Positions 42,346-53,259 are shown, numbered from the stretch's first letter. The stretch: DNA of 64,000 bases from Sinorhizobium sp. A49 (GCF_002002725.1 NZ_MUNW01000032.1:186001-250000); one strand, 5' to 3'. A program made the numbers and translations. The notes: generated by a model from the sequence alone, not told the origin.

Positions 42346-43739
42346 CGGAAGAACTGACGAATGATCTGGCCGTCACGCTCAATTTCAACACGCCAGAAGG
42401 AGGCACCGTCAGCCATCACGCTTTCCAGCGTCTTCGAACTGTCTATCGCAGCCCCGTTGACGGACCGGATGATATCCTTCGGCGCCAGGCCGATGCGTGC
42501 GGCGGGCGAGCCGCGGTTGATCTCGGTAACGACGACACCCTGCAACGAGGTCGACAGGCGCAGTTCCTCGGCCAGTCGCGGCGACAGATTGGCAACGACC
42601 GCACCGGCAAACGGATTGCGGCCTTCGATCAGACGCTCATCGCGAGGCGACGTCTCGGGCGCGCGGTCGAGCTTCAGGCTGACATCGTGCGGCTTGCCGT
42701 TTTCCGAAACCGTGACCCGCGCCTCATGGCCGATGCCGACGGTGGTCAAGCGATAGCCAAGAGCATCGGGATGTTCGACGGCGATACCATTGACGGCGGT
42801 GATCACCTGCCCCGGCTTGATCCCGGCCGAGGCCGCCGGTCCACCATTGACAACGGCGGTCACGAGCGCACCACGCGCACGATGGAGCCCCAGCGCTTCT
42901 GCGACCTCCGATGTCACAGGCTCGAAAGACGCGCCGATGAACGGACGCACGAACGAGCCGTTGCCGCCCTCGGCGGATGCGACGAAAACCTTCACCAGAT
43001 TGGCCGGAATGGCAAAGCCGACGCCGTTCGAACCGCCGCCCTTCGAGAAAATTGCGGTATTGATGCCGATCAACGCGCCGTTCATGTCGATCAGGCCGCC
43101 GCCGGAATTGCCGGGGTTGATGGCGGCGTCCGTCTGGATGAAGAAACCGAAGTCGCCCGACGACACCTGATTGCGGGCAAGCGCCGAAACGATGCCGCTG
43201 GTTACCGTCTGGCCGACGCCGAAGGGATTGCCGATCGCCAGCACGATGTCGCCGACCTCAACCGCATCGGAATCGCCAATCGGAATGACGTCGAACGGCC
43301 CATCGGACTGGATCTTCAGCACCGCGAGATCGAGGCGATCATCCTTGAGCACGATCTTGCACGGATATTCGCGGCCGTCCGCCAGCGCCACCTTGATGTC
43401 GTCGGCACCTTCGATGACGTGATTGTTGGTGACGACGATGCCGTTCTTGCCGACGATCACCCCGGAGCCGAGCGACGACTGCTTCTCGCTGCGGTTCGGC
43501 ATGCGCTGCCCGAAGAACTCCTCGAAGAAGGGATCGCCAGAGAAGATCGATCGGCGCTCGACCACGCGCTCGGCATAGACATTGACCACTGCATTCGCCG
43601 TCTGCTTAACGAGCGGCGAGAAGGAAAGCTGCATCTCCGTGCGCGATTGCGGCACGGTTTTGGTGTCCTGGGCGATTGCCGGACAAGACAGTGAGACAGC
43701 AAGAACGAGCGTTGCAAGCGCTCTTGAACCAAAGGTCAT
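42342..43739 (-). CDS. degP: Periplasmic Do-type serine protease/chaperone
   Basis: 465 residues: signal peptide (cleavage near PAIA-QD), trypsin-like domain with His107 (VTNNHVIE), Asp137 (DRLDLAVL) and Ser212 (GNSGGGLID), then two PDZ domains. It degrades or refolds misfolded envelope proteins. The ATG at 43739 is preferred because AGGAG is about ten bases upstream; the ATG at 43748 is too close to it. It could equally be named degQ; rhizobia carry several paralogues. Confidence 0.92.
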   Translation of the reverse strand: MTFGSRALATLVLAVSLSCPAIAQDTKTVPQSRTEMQLSFSPLVKQTANAVVNVYAERVVERRSIFSGDPFFEEFFGQRMPNRSEKQSSLGSGVIVGKNGIVVTNNHVIEGADDIKVALADGREYPCKIVLKDDRLDLAVLKIQSDGPFDVIPIGDSDAVEVGDIVLAIGNPFGVGQTVTSGIVSALARNQVSSGDFGFFIQTDAAINPGNSGGGLIDMNGALIGINTAIFSKGGGSNGVGFAIPANLVKVFVASAEGGNGSFVRPFIGASFEPVTSEVAEALGLHRARGALVTAVVNGGPAASAGIKPGQVITAVNGIAVEHPDALGYRLTTVGIGHEARVTVSENGKPHDVSLKLDRAPETSPRDERLIEGRNPFAGAVVANLSPRLAEELRLSTSLQGVVVTEINRGSPAARIGLAPKDIIRSVNGAAIDSSKTLESVMADGASFWRVEIERDGQIIRQFFR

Positions 43740-43937
43740 ATGAAGCATTCTCCTATTCGTCGCGGCTACGTTCAGATAGGATTTCGCAGGAAAAAAGGCA
43801 AACGTCGCCAAGACATACGCAAATCAGGTGGCATCACGTCCAACGCACGAAAACGTGGTTATCCGCCTCTTTCTCAGTGATCGAAACTCTGGTCAGTTTG
43901 AGCAGACAAGACCCACACGTTGAAAGCGGAAAAGATC

Positions 43938-44885
43938 ATGCCGGCCTATCGTCCACCGAGAATCGCACCGTCCGAAATCACGCCGGAGAGCTGCTTTCTC
44001 TCCCGCCGCGCATTTCTGGCGACGACGGCCGGAAGTCTGCTGGTCGCGGGCGCCGGCGTCGGGGCTGTCCAGGCGGCGGCGCTTGCAGCACCCAGGGGCA
44101 AATACACGGTGGACGAGGATCTGACACCGGAAGCGGACGTTACGGGCTACAACAACTTTTATGAGTTCGGGACCGGCAAGGCTGACCCTGCGGCCAATTC
44201 GGCTGCCTTCAAACCGACACCATGGACCGTGAAAGTCGACGGCCTTGTCGCGAAGCCGAAGGCGTTCGGCCTGGAAGAGCTTCTGACACTTCCACTCGAG
44301 GAGCGAGTCTATCGAATGCGCTGCGTCGAAGCCTGGTCGATGGTCATTCCCTGGACCGGGTTTCCGCTCGCAGCCCTGCTCGACAAGGTCGAGCCACTCG
44401 GCAGTGCCAAATATGTCTCGTTCGAGACTGTGGTGCGCCCGGAGCAGATGCCCGGGCAATCCGGTTTCTTCCAACCTTTGCCGTGGCCCTACCGCGAAGG
44501 CCTGCGCCTCGACGAGGCGCGCCATCCGCTGACCATTCTCTCGGTTGGCGTCTACGGCAAGACCCTGCCCAATCAGAACGGTGCACCGATCCGGCTCGTC
44601 ACGCCCTGGAAATACGGCTTCAAAGGCATCAAGTCGATCGTGCGGATTTCGCTCACGGAAACACCGCCGCCATCGACGTGGAACCTGTCGGCACCCACTG
44701 AATACGGTTTCTATGCCAATGTGAACCCGGCCGTCGACCATCCGCGCTGGAGCCAGGCAACTGAAAACAGGATCGGCGGCGGCGGCTTCTTCGGCGCCAA
44801 CCGGCGCGACACCCTGCCCTTCAACGGCTATGCGGACGAGGTCGCCGGCCTTTATGCCGGCATGGACCTGAAAGCGAATTTCTGA
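43938..44885 (+). CDS. msrP: Methionine sulphoxide reductase, molybdenum subunit
   Basis: 315 residues. A twin-arginine signal ([12 protein letters not shown], Arg23-Arg24) exports the folded protein with its molybdopterin cofactor. The molybdenum ligand is Cys129 in RMRCVEAWS. MsrP reduces methionine sulphoxide in periplasmic proteins, receiving electrons from the membrane haem protein MsrQ encoded two bases downstream. The ATG at 43938 is used; a TTG at 43920 is possible. Divergent from degP, fitting envelope quality control. Confidence 0.95.
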   Translation: MPAYRPPRIAPSEITPESCFLSRRAFLATTAGSLLVAGAGVGAVQAAALAAPRGKYTVDEDLTPEADVTGYNNFYEFGTGKADPAANSAAFKPTPWTVKVDGLVAKPKAFGLEELLTLPLEERVYRMRCVEAWSMVIPWTGFPLAALLDKVEPLGSAKYVSFETVVRPEQMPGQSGFFQPLPWPYREGLRLDEARHPLTILSVGVYGKTLPNQNGAPIRLVTPWKYGFKGIKSIVRISLTETPPPSTWNLSAPTEYGFYANVNPAVDHPRWSQATENRIGGGGFFGANRRDTLPFNGYADEVAGLYAGMDLKANF

Positions 44886-44887
44886 GC

Positions 44888-45544
44888 ATGGCCAAACTGC
44901 CCGCCCTCCCGAAACGCTTCCACTCCGCGTCCGTCTGGGCACTGTACGGCCTCGGTCTCTGTCCGGCGCTTGTCGCCTTCTACCTCGGCGCCACCGGGCA
45001 GCTTCCGGGCAACCCCGTCAAGGAATTCGAGCATCTGCTGGGTATCTGGGCGCTGCGCTTTCTGGTCGCAACGCTGGCGATCACCCCGATCCGCGACCTC
45101 CTAGGCGTCAACTGGCTGCGCTATCGACGTGCCCTCGGACTGCTCGCATTCTACTATGTCGCGATGCATTTCCTGGCCTACTTCCTGCTTGATCAGGTCT
45201 TGAACATCCCCGCCATCATCGCCGACATCGCCCGGCGCCCGTTCATCACCATCGGGATGGCCGGCCTGGTGATGCTCATCCCGCTGGCACTGACATCGAA
45301 CAACTGGTCGATCCGCCGTCTCGGCAGCCGTTGGAACCAATTGCACAAGCTCGCCTACATCATTGCCGCGGCGGGCGCGTTGCATTTTGCCATGTCGGTC
45401 AAGGTGATCGGCCTCGAGCAGATGACCTATCTTGCCCTGGTCACCCTGCTTTTGTCCTGGCGGCTCGTGCGCAAGCCCTATCTGAAGCGCAAACGCCAAG
45501 CGGCAGCGCCGCGGGAACGCTCAAAGGATGCTGTAGCACTTTAG
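44888..45544 (+). CDS. msrQ: Haem-binding membrane subunit of the MsrPQ system
   Basis: 218 residues with six membrane helices of the ferric-reductase-like fold. Histidines in the membrane (AMHFLAYFLL and WNQLHKLAYI, AGALHFAMS) are likely haem b ligands. It passes quinol-derived electrons to MsrP. Starts two bases after msrP. A RIME-like element begins at its stop codon. Confidence 0.94.
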   Translation: MAKLPALPKRFHSASVWALYGLGLCPALVAFYLGATGQLPGNPVKEFEHLLGIWALRFLVATLAITPIRDLLGVNWLRYRRALGLLAFYYVAMHFLAYFLLDQVLNIPAIIADIARRPFITIGMAGLVMLIPLALTSNNWSIRRLGSRWNQLHKLAYIIAAAGALHFAMSVKVIGLEQMTYLALVTLLLSWRLVRKPYLKRKRQAAAPRERSKDAVAL

Positions 45545-45545
45545 A

Positions 45546-45810
45546 GCGCTTCATCTTTAAACAGAAGCATTCTGCCGGAAGGAATTTCGGCCAGGACCAA
45601 GGTGGCTGGCGAAGAGCGCAGCAGAAGCTGCGGTCGAGACGGCCGCCGCGGGTAATGGCCGAAATTCATCCGGCCTTTCGGGTTGGCTGAAAACGGCCGC
45701 CCACTGTGTCGGATGGCTTGCCCGACGGATCGGGCATCGCTCTGCGCCATCCCTCGTGTGGAACGGCCGCTTTCAGCCAACAGAATTGCTTCCGTTTAAA
45801 GATGGAGCGC
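45546..45810. repeat. RIME-like mosaic repeat element
   Basis: A 265-base element with 29/30-base imperfect terminal inverted repeats (45546-45574 and 45781-45810; shared core CATCTTTAAAC-GAAGCA). Inside lie two large palindromes: GAATTTCGGCCA (45582-45593) with TGGCCGAAATTC (45655-45666), and GTTGGCTGAAA...CGGCCG (45682-45699) with CGGCCGC...CAGCCAAC (45764-45781), with a TGCCCGA/TCGGGCA stem at its centre. Two big palindromes in an intergenic position fit the Rhizobium-specific intergenic mosaic elements described in this family. No coding potential. Confidence 0.72.
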
Positions 45811-45892
45811 ACTAAGTCGCCGAGCAATTCGGGCCTTAAATCGGATCGGATTTGAGGAATATGCAATTGCGCCCGCCAATCCGAGCAGCACG

Positions 45893-45933
45893 CCAAAAAG
45901 AAAGCGGCCGGGTGACGAACACCCGGCCGCTTT
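45893..45933 (-). terminator. Terminator of the ribosomal-protein gene block
   Basis: A perfect 14-bp stem, AAAGCGGCCGGGTG (45901-45914) with its complement at 45920-45933, followed on the minus strand by CTTTTTGG. It lies 28 bases after the rplQ stop. Confidence 0.93.
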
Positions 45934-45960
45934 CAATTCAGCTCAGCTTGCCTGTAAGGA

Positions 45961-46386
45961 TCAGGCTGCTTCTGCGGCGTCAGCTTCAGCTGCCACGCGA
46001 GCGCGATCCTTCGCACCCTTTGCATCGGTGTCGCGGTCAACGAATTCGATGACAGCGAGAGCGGCGTTGTCGCCCTGGCGGAAGCCAGCCTTCATGATGC
46101 GCAGGTAGCCGCCGTTGCGGGTGGCGTAACGCGAAGCGATCGTGTCGAACAGCTTGGCAACGACAACAGCGTCGCGGATCTGCGAGATCGCCTGACGACG
46201 AGCATGCAGGTCGCCGCGCTTGCCGAGGGTGACGAGCTTTTCAACGATCGGGCGGATTTCCTTAGCCTTCGGCAGGGTCGTAACGATCTGCTCGTGCTCG
46301 ATCAGCGAAGCTGCCATGTTGGCAAACATCGCCTTGCGGTGGCTGGCGGTTCTATTCAGCTTGCGGCCGGCTTTACCGTGGCGCAT
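45961..46386 (-). CDS. rplQ: 50S ribosomal protein L17
   Basis: 141 residues. The L17 block [34 protein letters not shown] opens the protein, and [24 protein letters not shown] closes the core. An Ala/Glu-rich tail of about 25 residues follows, usual in rhizobia. Last gene of the block, 44 bases after rpoA, with its terminator close behind. Confidence 0.97.
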   Translation of the reverse strand: MRHGKAGRKLNRTASHRKAMFANMAASLIEHEQIVTTLPKAKEIRPIVEKLVTLGKRGDLHARRQAISQIRDAVVVAKLFDTIASRYATRNGGYLRIMKAGFRQGDNAALAVIEFVDRDTDAKGAKDRARVAAEADAAEAA

Positions 46387-46430
46387 TGCTATTCTCCTTC
46401 ACTTGCAGGCATCTGCCCGCAGTCTAATGG

Positions 46431-47441
46431 TTAGTATTGGTCTTCGTAACGCTTGGCGAGATCTTCGATGTTCTCAGGCGGCCAGGACGGCACTTCCATG
46501 CCGAGGTGCAGGCCCATGGAAGCGAGAACTTCCTTGATTTCGTTCAGCGACTTGCGACCAAAATTCGGCGTGCGGAGCATTTCTGCTTCGGTCTTCTGAA
46601 TGAGGTCGCCGATGTAGACGATGTTGTCGTTCTTCAGGCAGTTGGCCGAACGGACGGAAAGTTCCAGTTCGTCGACCTTCTTGAGAAGCGCCGGGTTGAA
46701 AGCCAGTTCGGTGACTGCTTCTTCCTCTGCTTCCTTCTGCGGCTCGTCGAAGTTGACGAAAACCGACAGCTGGTCCTGAAGGATGCGGGCCGCAAACGCG
46801 ATCGCATCTTCACCGGTGACGGAGCCGTCCGTCTCGATGGACATGGTCAGCTTGTCATAATCAAGAACCTGGCCTTCGCGGGTGTTTTCCACCTTGTACG
46901 AGACCTTCTTGACCGGCGAGTACAGGCTGTCGACCGGGATGAGGCCGATCGGAGCATCTTCCGAACGGTTGCGGTCAGCCGGAACGTAGCCCTTGCCGTT
47001 GTTGACGGTGAACTCCATGCGGATCTCAGCGCCCTCGTCGAGGGTGCAGATCACATGGTTCGGGTTGAGGATTTCGATGTCGCCAACCGTCTGGATGTCA
47101 CCGGCGGTTACAACGCCCGGACCCTGCTTGCGCACGACCATGCGCTTTGCGTCGTCGCCATCCATCTTGATGGCGATTTCCTTGATGTTGAGCACGATGT
47201 CCGTCACGTCTTCCCGGACGCCCGGGATAGAGGAGAACTCGTGCAGGACGCCGTCAATCTGCACCGCAGTGACAGCAGCACCGCGAAGCGACGACAGCAG
47301 CACGCGGCGAAGCGCGTTGCCGAGCGTCAGACCAAAGCCGCGTTCAAGCGGTTCCGCGACCAACGTTGCCTTGGTGCGGCCCGAGGAGATGAACTCCACC
47401 TTGTTGGGCTTGATCAGTTCCTGCCAATTTTTCTGGATCAT
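46431..47441 (-). CDS. rpoA: RNA polymerase subunit alpha
   Basis: 336 residues: N-terminal assembly domain (about 1-235; [29 protein letters not shown]) and the C-terminal DNA/activator-binding domain (about 255-320; [29 protein letters not shown]). The start is the ATG at 47441 (MIQKNWQ); the frame reaches further up without support. Confidence 0.97.
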   Translation of the reverse strand: MIQKNWQELIKPNKVEFISSGRTKATLVAEPLERGFGLTLGNALRRVLLSSLRGAAVTAVQIDGVLHEFSSIPGVREDVTDIVLNIKEIAIKMDGDDAKRMVVRKQGPGVVTAGDIQTVGDIEILNPNHVICTLDEGAEIRMEFTVNNGKGYVPADRNRSEDAPIGLIPVDSLYSPVKKVSYKVENTREGQVLDYDKLTMSIETDGSVTGEDAIAFAARILQDQLSVFVNFDEPQKEAEEEAVTELAFNPALLKKVDELELSVRSANCLKNDNIVYIGDLIQKTEAEMLRTPNFGRKSLNEIKEVLASMGLHLGMEVPSWPPENIEDLAKRYEDQY

Positions 47442-47545
47442 ATTTTCTGCCTTCCGTTCGTTGTCACCATCCAATCGTGACAACCGAGCCCCGAAGCCCA
47501 GGAGCGCGCCGAAGCGCCCTCACCGGCATTTTGAACGCAAATGAT

Positions 47546-47935
47546 TCAGACGCGGCGCTTCTTGCGCGGGCGGCAACCGTTGTGCGGGATCGGGGTCACA
47601 TCGCGGATCGAGGTGATCATGAAGCCCGCTGCCTGCAGTGCGCGAAGAGCGGATTCACGGCCGGAACCCGGACCGCAAACTTCGACTTCAAGCGACTTCA
47701 TGCCGTGTTCCTGGGCCTTCTTGGCGCAGTCTTCAGCGGCGATCTGAGCGGCAAACGGGGTCGACTTACGCGAGCCCTTGAAACCCTTGGCACCGGCAGA
47801 CGACCAGGCAATTGCATTGCCCTGTGCGTCGGTGATGGTGATCATGGTGTTGTTGAACGACGAATTGACGTGCGCAACGCCAGACGTGATGTTCTTGCGT
47901 TCGCGACGGCGAACGCGGGTGGCTTCCTTGGCCAT
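47546..47935 (-). CDS. rpsK: 30S ribosomal protein S11
   Basis: 129 residues; [19 protein letters not shown] (22-40) and the basic end [16 protein letters not shown] are diagnostic for S11, a platform protein of the 30S subunit. It is separated from rpsM by 228 bases that include a terminator-like hairpin. Confidence 0.97.
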
Positions 47936-48113
47936 AGGATCCCTTTCTTAGATCTCTGCACCGCCGTAATTCCAGCGGCTCCACCGGGAAAGGAAATTTC
48001 GTCCCCTGCCCTGCTTCTTCAGTTTCATCCAGGACCGGAGGAACCGGCCCTGCAGGCATTTCACGCAACCGGTCCGGCTCCGCGACGGTCGGGCACCGCC
48101 CTTCCCAAACTGC

Positions 48114-48143
48114 AAAAGGAGGCCGGCGCGTGCGCCAGCCTCC
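48114..48143 (-). terminator. Internal terminator-like hairpin between rpsM and rpsK
   Basis: Twelve-base arms (48132-48143 and 48118-48129) form a GC-rich stem with one G-U pair in the minus-strand RNA, followed by TTTT, 20 bases after the rpsM stop. It may be a partial terminator or attenuator inside the gene block. Confidence 0.65.
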
Positions 48144-48163
48144 CAATCTCCCTATACGGGAAA

Positions 48164-48532
48164 TTACTTCTTCTTACCGGCGATCGCCTTTGCCGGACCC
48201 TTACGGGTGCGAGCATTGGTGTGGGTACGCTGACCGCGCACCGGCAGGCTGCGACGATGACGCAGGCCGCGATAGCAGCCCAGGTCCATCAGACGCTTGA
48301 TGTTCATCGACGTGTCGCGACGCAGGTCACCTTCAACCTGGTAATCGCGGTCGATCGTTTCGCGGATCTGAAGAACTTCAGCATCCGTCAACTGATGCAC
48401 GCGGCGATCAGCCGGAATACCGACCTTCTCGACGATTTCCTGTGCGAATTTCGGTCCGATCCCGTGAATGTAGGTCAGCGCGATAACAACGCGCTTTGCC
48501 GTCGGGATGTTGACGCCAGCGATACGTGCCAC
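48164..48532 (-). CDS. rpsM: 30S ribosomal protein S13
   Basis: 122 residues. The sequence [25 protein letters not shown] at the start and [25 protein letters not shown] at the end are S13 hallmarks. The start is the GTG at 48532, six bases after GGAGA, which places the conserved residue 2 correctly. It follows adk after a 231-base gap in which I see no gene. Confidence 0.96.
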   Translation of the reverse strand: MARIAGVNIPTAKRVVIALTYIHGIGPKFAQEIVEKVGIPADRRVHQLTDAEVLQIRETIDRDYQVEGDLRRDTSMNIKRLMDLGCYRGLRHRRSLPVRGQRTHTNARTRKGPAKAIAGKKK

Positions 48533-48763
48533 GTCTATTCTCCTTGCGTTCCAGTTGCCATCCGGCAATAGGTGCTTCGTTACGCGACCTCAAGAGCCGC
48601 ACGTTGATTGAGGTTCGAGACACGTCAAAAACGACCGTACCCGGACTTCGTTTCGTTGAAGACCGCGCCGATCGCTCCCATGTCGCGAGTTGGCGCTGTC
48701 TTTGGCGGAATCAGCCGGAAAAGTCAACTCCCCGGCGGTTCCTTTTCGGCAAAGACCCTAGGT

Positions 48764-49342
48764 CTAAGCCAGAATCTTCTCGATCTGTGCTGTCACGGCG
48801 TCCACATCAGCCATGCCATCGACCGTCTTCAGCTCACCGGTGCCGGCATAGTGTTCCGACAAAGGTGCGGTCTTTTCGCGATATTCCGTCAGCCGACGCT
48901 TGAAGGCTTCCGGATTGTCATCCGATCTGACCGAGCCGCCCGCAGCGATGGTTTCCGCTACGCGATTCTCCATACGCTTTACAAGCGCCGTCTCGTCGAC
49001 CTTGAGCTCGATCACGGCGTCGAGCTTCAAGCCCTTGCCCTTGAGCATCTGGCCGAGAGCGACCGCCTGCGGAACCGTGCGCGGATATCCGTCGAGGATA
49101 AAGCCGTTGGCACAATCCGGAGCATCGATTCGGTCCGACACGATCTCGTTGACGATCGCATCAGAGACGAGCTGGCCGGCGTCCATGACAGCCTTGGCCC
49201 GCTTGCCGACTTCGGTCGCCTGGGCGACGGCCGCCCGCAACATGTCACCTGTGGAAAGCTGCGGAATACCGTACCTCTCCGTCAGAAGCTTGGCTTGCGT
49301 CCCCTTGCCAGCTCCGGGCGGTCCCAAAAAAATCAGTCTCAT
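48764..49342 (-). CDS. adk: Adenylate kinase
   Basis: 192 residues, the short form without the zinc-finger lid. P-loop [10 protein letters not shown] (7-16) and the FILDGYPRT motif (about 81-89) are in place. It equilibrates AMP, ADP and ATP. The start overlaps the secY stop by four bases. Confidence 0.97.
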   Translation of the reverse strand: MRLIFLGPPGAGKGTQAKLLTERYGIPQLSTGDMLRAAVAQATEVGKRAKAVMDAGQLVSDAIVNEIVSDRIDAPDCANGFILDGYPRTVPQAVALGQMLKGKGLKLDAVIELKVDETALVKRMENRVAETIAAGGSVRSDDNPEAFKRRLTEYREKTAPLSEHYAGTGELKTVDGMADVDAVTAQIEKILA

Positions 49343-50679
49343 CGTCCCCTCTTCCCTCCGCGCAGCTTCGACTTCTTGATCAGCCCCTCATATTGCTGAG
49401 CAATGAGGTGACCCTGGATCTGTGCTACCGTATCAAGGGTAACGCTGACAACAATCAAAAGCGACGTACCACCAAGGTAGAACGGCACGCCAGTCTGCGC
49501 GATAAGGATTTCAGGCAGAATGCAGACGAAGATCAGGTAGATCGCGCCAAGCACGGTGATGCGCGTCAGGACGTAATCGATGTATTCAGCGGTACGCTCG
49601 CCCGGACGGATGCCCGGAATGAAGCCGCCATGCTTCTTCAGATTGTCGGCCGTGTCCTTCGGATTGAAGACGATGGCTGTGTAGAAGAAGGCGAAGAACG
49701 CGATCATGCCGCCGTAGAGCACCATGTAGAGCGGCTGGCCGTGGCCGAGCGCGCTGACGATCGATGTCGCCCAGCCGGGCAGCGTCGCGGTGTTGGCGAA
49801 GCCTGCAAGCGTTGCCGGCAGCAAGAGCAGCGACGACGCGAAGATCGCCGGGATAACACCCGCGGTGTTGAGCTTCAGCGGCAGGTGCGAGGTGTCGCCC
49901 TGGAACATCCGGTTGCCAACCTGGCGCTTCGGATACTGGATCAAAAGCCGGCGCTGAGCGCGCTCCACGAAGACAATGAGCGCGATGACCGCAACGATCA
50001 TGACGATGATCGCCAGGATCAGCGGGGTCGAAAGCGCGCCGGTGCGGCCGAGTTCGAGCGTTCCGGCAAGAGCCGTGGGCAGGTGAGCGACGATGCCGGC
50101 GAAGATGATCAGCGAGATGCCGTTGCCGATACCGCGCGACGTGATCTGCTCGCCAAGCCACATCAGGAACATCGTGCCGCCAAGCAGCGAGATGACAGTG
50201 GAAATGCGGAAGAACCAGCCCGGATCGTTGACGAGACCGTTACCGCTCTCAAGGCCGACTGCAATGCCATAGGCCTGCATGACGCCGAGAAGCACCGTGC
50301 CGTAACGGGTGTACTGGTTGATGATCTTGCGGCCCTGCTCGCCTTCCTTTTTCAGCTGTTCCAGCGCCGGAACGACGGAGGTCATCAGCTGAACGATGAT
50401 CGAGGCAGAGATATAGGGCATGATGCCGAGCGCGAAGATCGCCATGCGCTCCACTGCACCGCCCGAAAACATGTTGAAGAGACCGAGAATACCACCGCTC
50501 TGGCCCTGGAAGGCCTGCGCAAACGCGTCCGGGTTCAGGCCGGGCAGCGGGATATAGGTGCCAAGACGGTAGACCAAAAGCGCACCAAGCGTGAACCACA
50601 GTCGTTTCTTCAGATCTTCCGCCTTGGCGAAAGTCGAGAAATTCAGGTTCGAGGCGAGCTGTTCCGCTGCAGAAGCCAT
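49339..50679 (-). CDS. secY: Protein translocase subunit SecY
   Basis: 446 residues with ten membrane helices. Diagnostic blocks are YIPLPGLNP (about 43-51), the GNGISLIIF segment and [31 protein letters not shown]. It forms the inner-membrane translocation channel with SecE and SecG. A structured 233-base leader separates it from rplO. Confidence 0.97.
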   Translation of the reverse strand: MASAAEQLASNLNFSTFAKAEDLKKRLWFTLGALLVYRLGTYIPLPGLNPDAFAQAFQGQSGGILGLFNMFSGGAVERMAIFALGIMPYISASIIVQLMTSVVPALEQLKKEGEQGRKIINQYTRYGTVLLGVMQAYGIAVGLESGNGLVNDPGWFFRISTVISLLGGTMFLMWLGEQITSRGIGNGISLIIFAGIVAHLPTALAGTLELGRTGALSTPLILAIIVMIVAVIALIVFVERAQRRLLIQYPKRQVGNRMFQGDTSHLPLKLNTAGVIPAIFASSLLLLPATLAGFANTATLPGWATSIVSALGHGQPLYMVLYGGMIAFFAFFYTAIVFNPKDTADNLKKHGGFIPGIRPGERTAEYIDYVLTRITVLGAIYLIFVCILPEILIAQTGVPFYLGGTSLLIVVSVTLDTVAQIQGHLIAQQYEGLIKKSKLRGGKRGR

Positions 50680-50912
50680 GCAATTCTCCGCGTACCAAAT
50701 CTCGGAATCAGCGGGACTACCCTGTCCGTTCCGGAAGGACTAACTTTTCGTCTTGAAAACCGGACGCGAGGCGATTGTGTCTGCAATCGGATGCCTCACC
50801 GTGGTTTCCGCTATGTCCGCCGAGGCGAGCGATTCGCCATCGCGGACGTGAGGCTCACATATGGGAGCAAAACCGCCCGGAGTGAAGCACCCCGGGCGGT
50901 TGATCAGTAATA
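50680..50912 (-). promoter_or_regulatory. Structured secY leader with terminator-like hairpin
   Basis: On the minus strand, after the rplO stop, come: a GC-rich stem (50901-50892 with 50880-50871) followed by TTTT; a stem GTCCGC...GCGGAC with inner GGCGA/TCGCC (50815-50847); and a stem CGATTG/CAATCG with GAGG/CCTC flanks (50768-50797). This can be an attenuator or a leader of an extra secY transcript. Confidence 0.6.
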
Positions 50913-51383
50913 TTATTCGGCAGCAGCCGAAAGCAGCTTGATGGTGCCGCCAGCCTTTTCGATCTTTTCGATCGCCGGCTTGGAAGCGCCTGCAACTTCG
51001 AACGTAACCTTCGCCTTCAGTTCGCCATCGGCGAGAACGCGAACGCCGTCCTTTTCGCGACGGATCACGCCGGCAGCCTTGAGAGCTGCGGCATCGACGG
51101 TCTTCGAAGCGTCGAGCTTCTTTGCGTCGATCGCCGTCTGGATGCGGCCGAGCGACACGACAACAAACTCCGAAGCGAAGATGTTGTTGAAGCCGCGCTT
51201 CGGCAGACGACGGTAGATTGGCATCTGGCCGCCTTCGAAGCCGTTGATGGCAACGCCCGAACGAGCCTTCTGACCCTTCACACCGCGGCCGGCAGTCTTG
51301 CCGGAGCCGGAGCCGATGCCGCGGCCAAGACGCTTGCGGTTCTTGGTCGAGCCTTCGTTGTCCTTGATTTCATTCAGTTTCAT
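50913..51383 (-). CDS. rplO: 50S ribosomal protein L15
   Basis: 156 residues. The Gly/Arg/Lys-rich N-terminus ([24 protein letters not shown], about 20-43) and [18 protein letters not shown] (about 48-65) identify L15. Followed by a terminator-like hairpin. Confidence 0.97.
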   Translation of the reverse strand: MKLNEIKDNEGSTKNRKRLGRGIGSGSGKTAGRGVKGQKARSGVAINGFEGGQMPIYRRLPKRGFNNIFASEFVVVSLGRIQTAIDAKKLDASKTVDAAALKAAGVIRREKDGVRVLADGELKAKVTFEVAGASKPAIEKIEKAGGTIKLLSAAAE

Positions 51384-51396
51384 GAGCTTATCCCCC

Positions 51397-51600
51397 TCAC
51401 TTCTCGTCGACGACGCGAACGAGGTGCTGGACCGACCGGATCATGCCGCGAACAGCTGGGGTATCTTCCAGCGTGCGAACCCGGTGCATCTTGTTGAGGC
51501 CCAGGCCGATGAGCGTCTGACGCTGTACGGCCGGACGGCGAATGGGGCTACCGATCTGCTCGACGGTAACCGTCTTCGCAGCGTTTTCTTTCTTAGCCAT
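51397..51600 (-). CDS. rpmD: 50S ribosomal protein L30
   Basis: 67 residues; [42 protein letters not shown] is the L30 fold. Lies between rpsE and rplO in the spc order. Confidence 0.96.
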   Translation of the reverse strand: MAKKENAAKTVTVEQIGSPIRRPAVQRQTLIGLGLNKMHRVRTLEDTPAVRGMIRSVQHLVRVVDEK

Positions 51601-51612
51601 CTGTCAGCTCCC

Positions 51613-52182
51613 TTATTCTTCGGAAGCAGCGCCGGAGGAAACACGACGAGCCTGGAGCGTGGCGTACTTCATGCCGCGCTGAGCTGCGATGTCCTTCGGG
51701 TGCATCTGGTTTTTGAGGGCGTCAAACGTTGCACGAACCATGTTGTACGGGTTCGACGAACCGGTCGACTTAGCGACGACGTCATGAACGCCGAGCGTTT
51801 CGAAGACGGCGCGCATCGGGCCACCAGCGATGATACCGGTACCAGCCTTGGCCGAACGCAGCAGCACCTTGCCGGCGCCATGACGGCCGTGAACGTCGTG
51901 ATGCAGGGTACGACCACCACGCAGCGGGACGAAGATCAGGTCGCGCTTGGCGGCTTCCGTTGCCTTGCGGATGGCTTCCGGCACTTCGCGCGCCTTGCCA
52001 TGACCGAAGCCAACGCGGCCCTTCTGGTCGCCAACGACGACGAGAGCTGCGAAACCGAAACGACGACCGCCCTTCACCACCTTGGCGACGCGGTTAATTG
52101 CTACGAGCTTGTCGACAAATTCGCTGTCGCGCTCTTCGCGGTTCTGGCGATCTTCGCGAGAACCCCTTCTTTCCTGTGCCAT
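51613..52182 (-). CDS. rpsE: 30S ribosomal protein S5
   Basis: 189 residues. The core [30 protein letters not shown] (about 23-52) and the later [15 protein letters not shown] block identify S5, a decoding-fidelity protein. The acidic/basic first 22 residues are a rhizobial extension. Preceded by a hairpin after rplR. Confidence 0.97.
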   Translation of the reverse strand: MAQERRGSREDRQNREERDSEFVDKLVAINRVAKVVKGGRRFGFAALVVVGDQKGRVGFGHGKAREVPEAIRKATEAAKRDLIFVPLRGGRTLHHDVHGRHGAGKVLLRSAKAGTGIIAGGPMRAVFETLGVHDVVAKSTGSSNPYNMVRATFDALKNQMHPKDIAAQRGMKYATLQARRVSSGAASEE

Positions 52183-52277
52183 TGTCCTTTTCCTTTTTCT
52201 TTTCCGGGTGCAATCGGCAGATTGACAAAAGTCGCCCCCGTCACATGGATCGGAAGCGACCGGAAACTTGTGAGGGC

Positions 52278-52304
52278 TTCAGGCGGGCACAGGGCCCGCC
52301 TGAA
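52278..52304 (-). promoter_or_regulatory. Intercistronic hairpin between rplR and rpsE
   Basis: An 11-bp perfect stem (52294-52304 with 52278-52288, loop of five) begins six bases after the rplR stop. No T run follows, so mRNA stabilisation or processing is likelier than termination. Confidence 0.55.
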
Positions 52305-52310
52305 AACCGA

Positions 52311-52673
52311 TCAGAAGTTCAAACCACCTTCACGTGCAGCTTCGGCCAAAGCCTTGATGCGGCCGTGATAGATGAAGGCGCCACGATCAAAGACAACGTC
52401 CTTGACGCCAGCCTTTACGGCACGCTCAGCGATGAGCTTGCCGACGGCAGCAGCAGCTGCCGCGTCAGCGCCCGTCTTCAAAGACGAACGCAGATCGGTG
52501 TCGAGCGTGGAGGCAGACGCAAGCGTCTTGCCGGCCACGTCGTCGATAACCTGTACGTAGATGTTCTTCGACGAGCGATGAACCGACAGGCGCGGACGGC
52601 CATTCGCGACCGCCTTGATTTGACGGCGCACGCGGTTGGCGCGACGCACAAGAGTATCTTTCCTGCTAGCCAT
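52311..52673 (-). CDS. rplR: 50S ribosomal protein L18
   Basis: 120 residues. [18 protein letters not shown] (about 28-45) and the end [23 protein letters not shown] are L18 signatures; it binds 5S rRNA. Confidence 0.97.
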   Translation of the reverse strand: MASRKDTLVRRANRVRRQIKAVANGRPRLSVHRSSKNIYVQVIDDVAGKTLASASTLDTDLRSSLKTGADAAAAAAVGKLIAERAVKAGVKDVVFDRGAFIYHGRIKALAEAAREGGLNF

Positions 52674-52685
52674 TTCGCGTGATCC

Positions 52686-53219
52686 TTACTTCTTCTTGCC
52701 TTCTTTGCGGACAATCCGCTCGCCGGCATACTTGACGCCCTTGCCCTTGTAGGGCTCGGGGCCGCGGTATTCGCGGATTTCCGCTGCAACCTGGCCGACC
52801 TGCTGCTTGTTGATGCCGGAGACGATGATTTCCGTCGGCTTCGGTACAGCGATCGTGATGCCTTCCGGTGTCTGGTAGACAACGTCGTGGCTAAAGCCGA
52901 GTGCCAGCTGCAGGTTCTTGCCCTGCAGCGACGCGCGGTAACCAACGCCGTTGATTTCGAGCTTGCGCTCGTAACCGTCCTTAACACCCTTCAGGATGTT
53001 CTCGATCATCGTGCGGGACATGCCCCACTTCGAACGAGCATCCTTGCTCTGGTTGAGCGGCTGTACAACAACCGCGTTTTCTTCGAGAGCTACCGATACT
53101 TCGTCGTTTGCAACAAAGAACAGTTCGCCCTTAGGGCCCTTCGCCGTTACCTTCTGGCCATCCACGCTTGCCGTGACGCCTGCAGGAACTTGAACGGGCT
53201 TCTTACCGATACGAGACAT
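52686..53219 (-). CDS. rplF: 50S ribosomal protein L6
   Basis: 177 residues. [14 protein letters not shown] at the start and the C-terminal [26 protein letters not shown] are diagnostic for L6. Confidence 0.97.
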   Translation of the reverse strand: MSRIGKKPVQVPAGVTASVDGQKVTAKGPKGELFFVANDEVSVALEENAVVVQPLNQSKDARSKWGMSRTMIENILKGVKDGYERKLEINGVGYRASLQGKNLQLALGFSHDVVYQTPEGITIAVPKPTEIIVSGINKQQVGQVAAEIREYRGPEPYKGKGVKYAGERIVRKEGKKK

Positions 53220-53259
53220 TTTTATACCTGTCTGTTCGCTATGGAGATCATGTTACGTC

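Noticed and set aside
49393-50910. Open frame of 505 codons opposite secY
   Set aside because: Shadow of secY; composition is Arg/Asp/Gln-rich and unlike a real protein.
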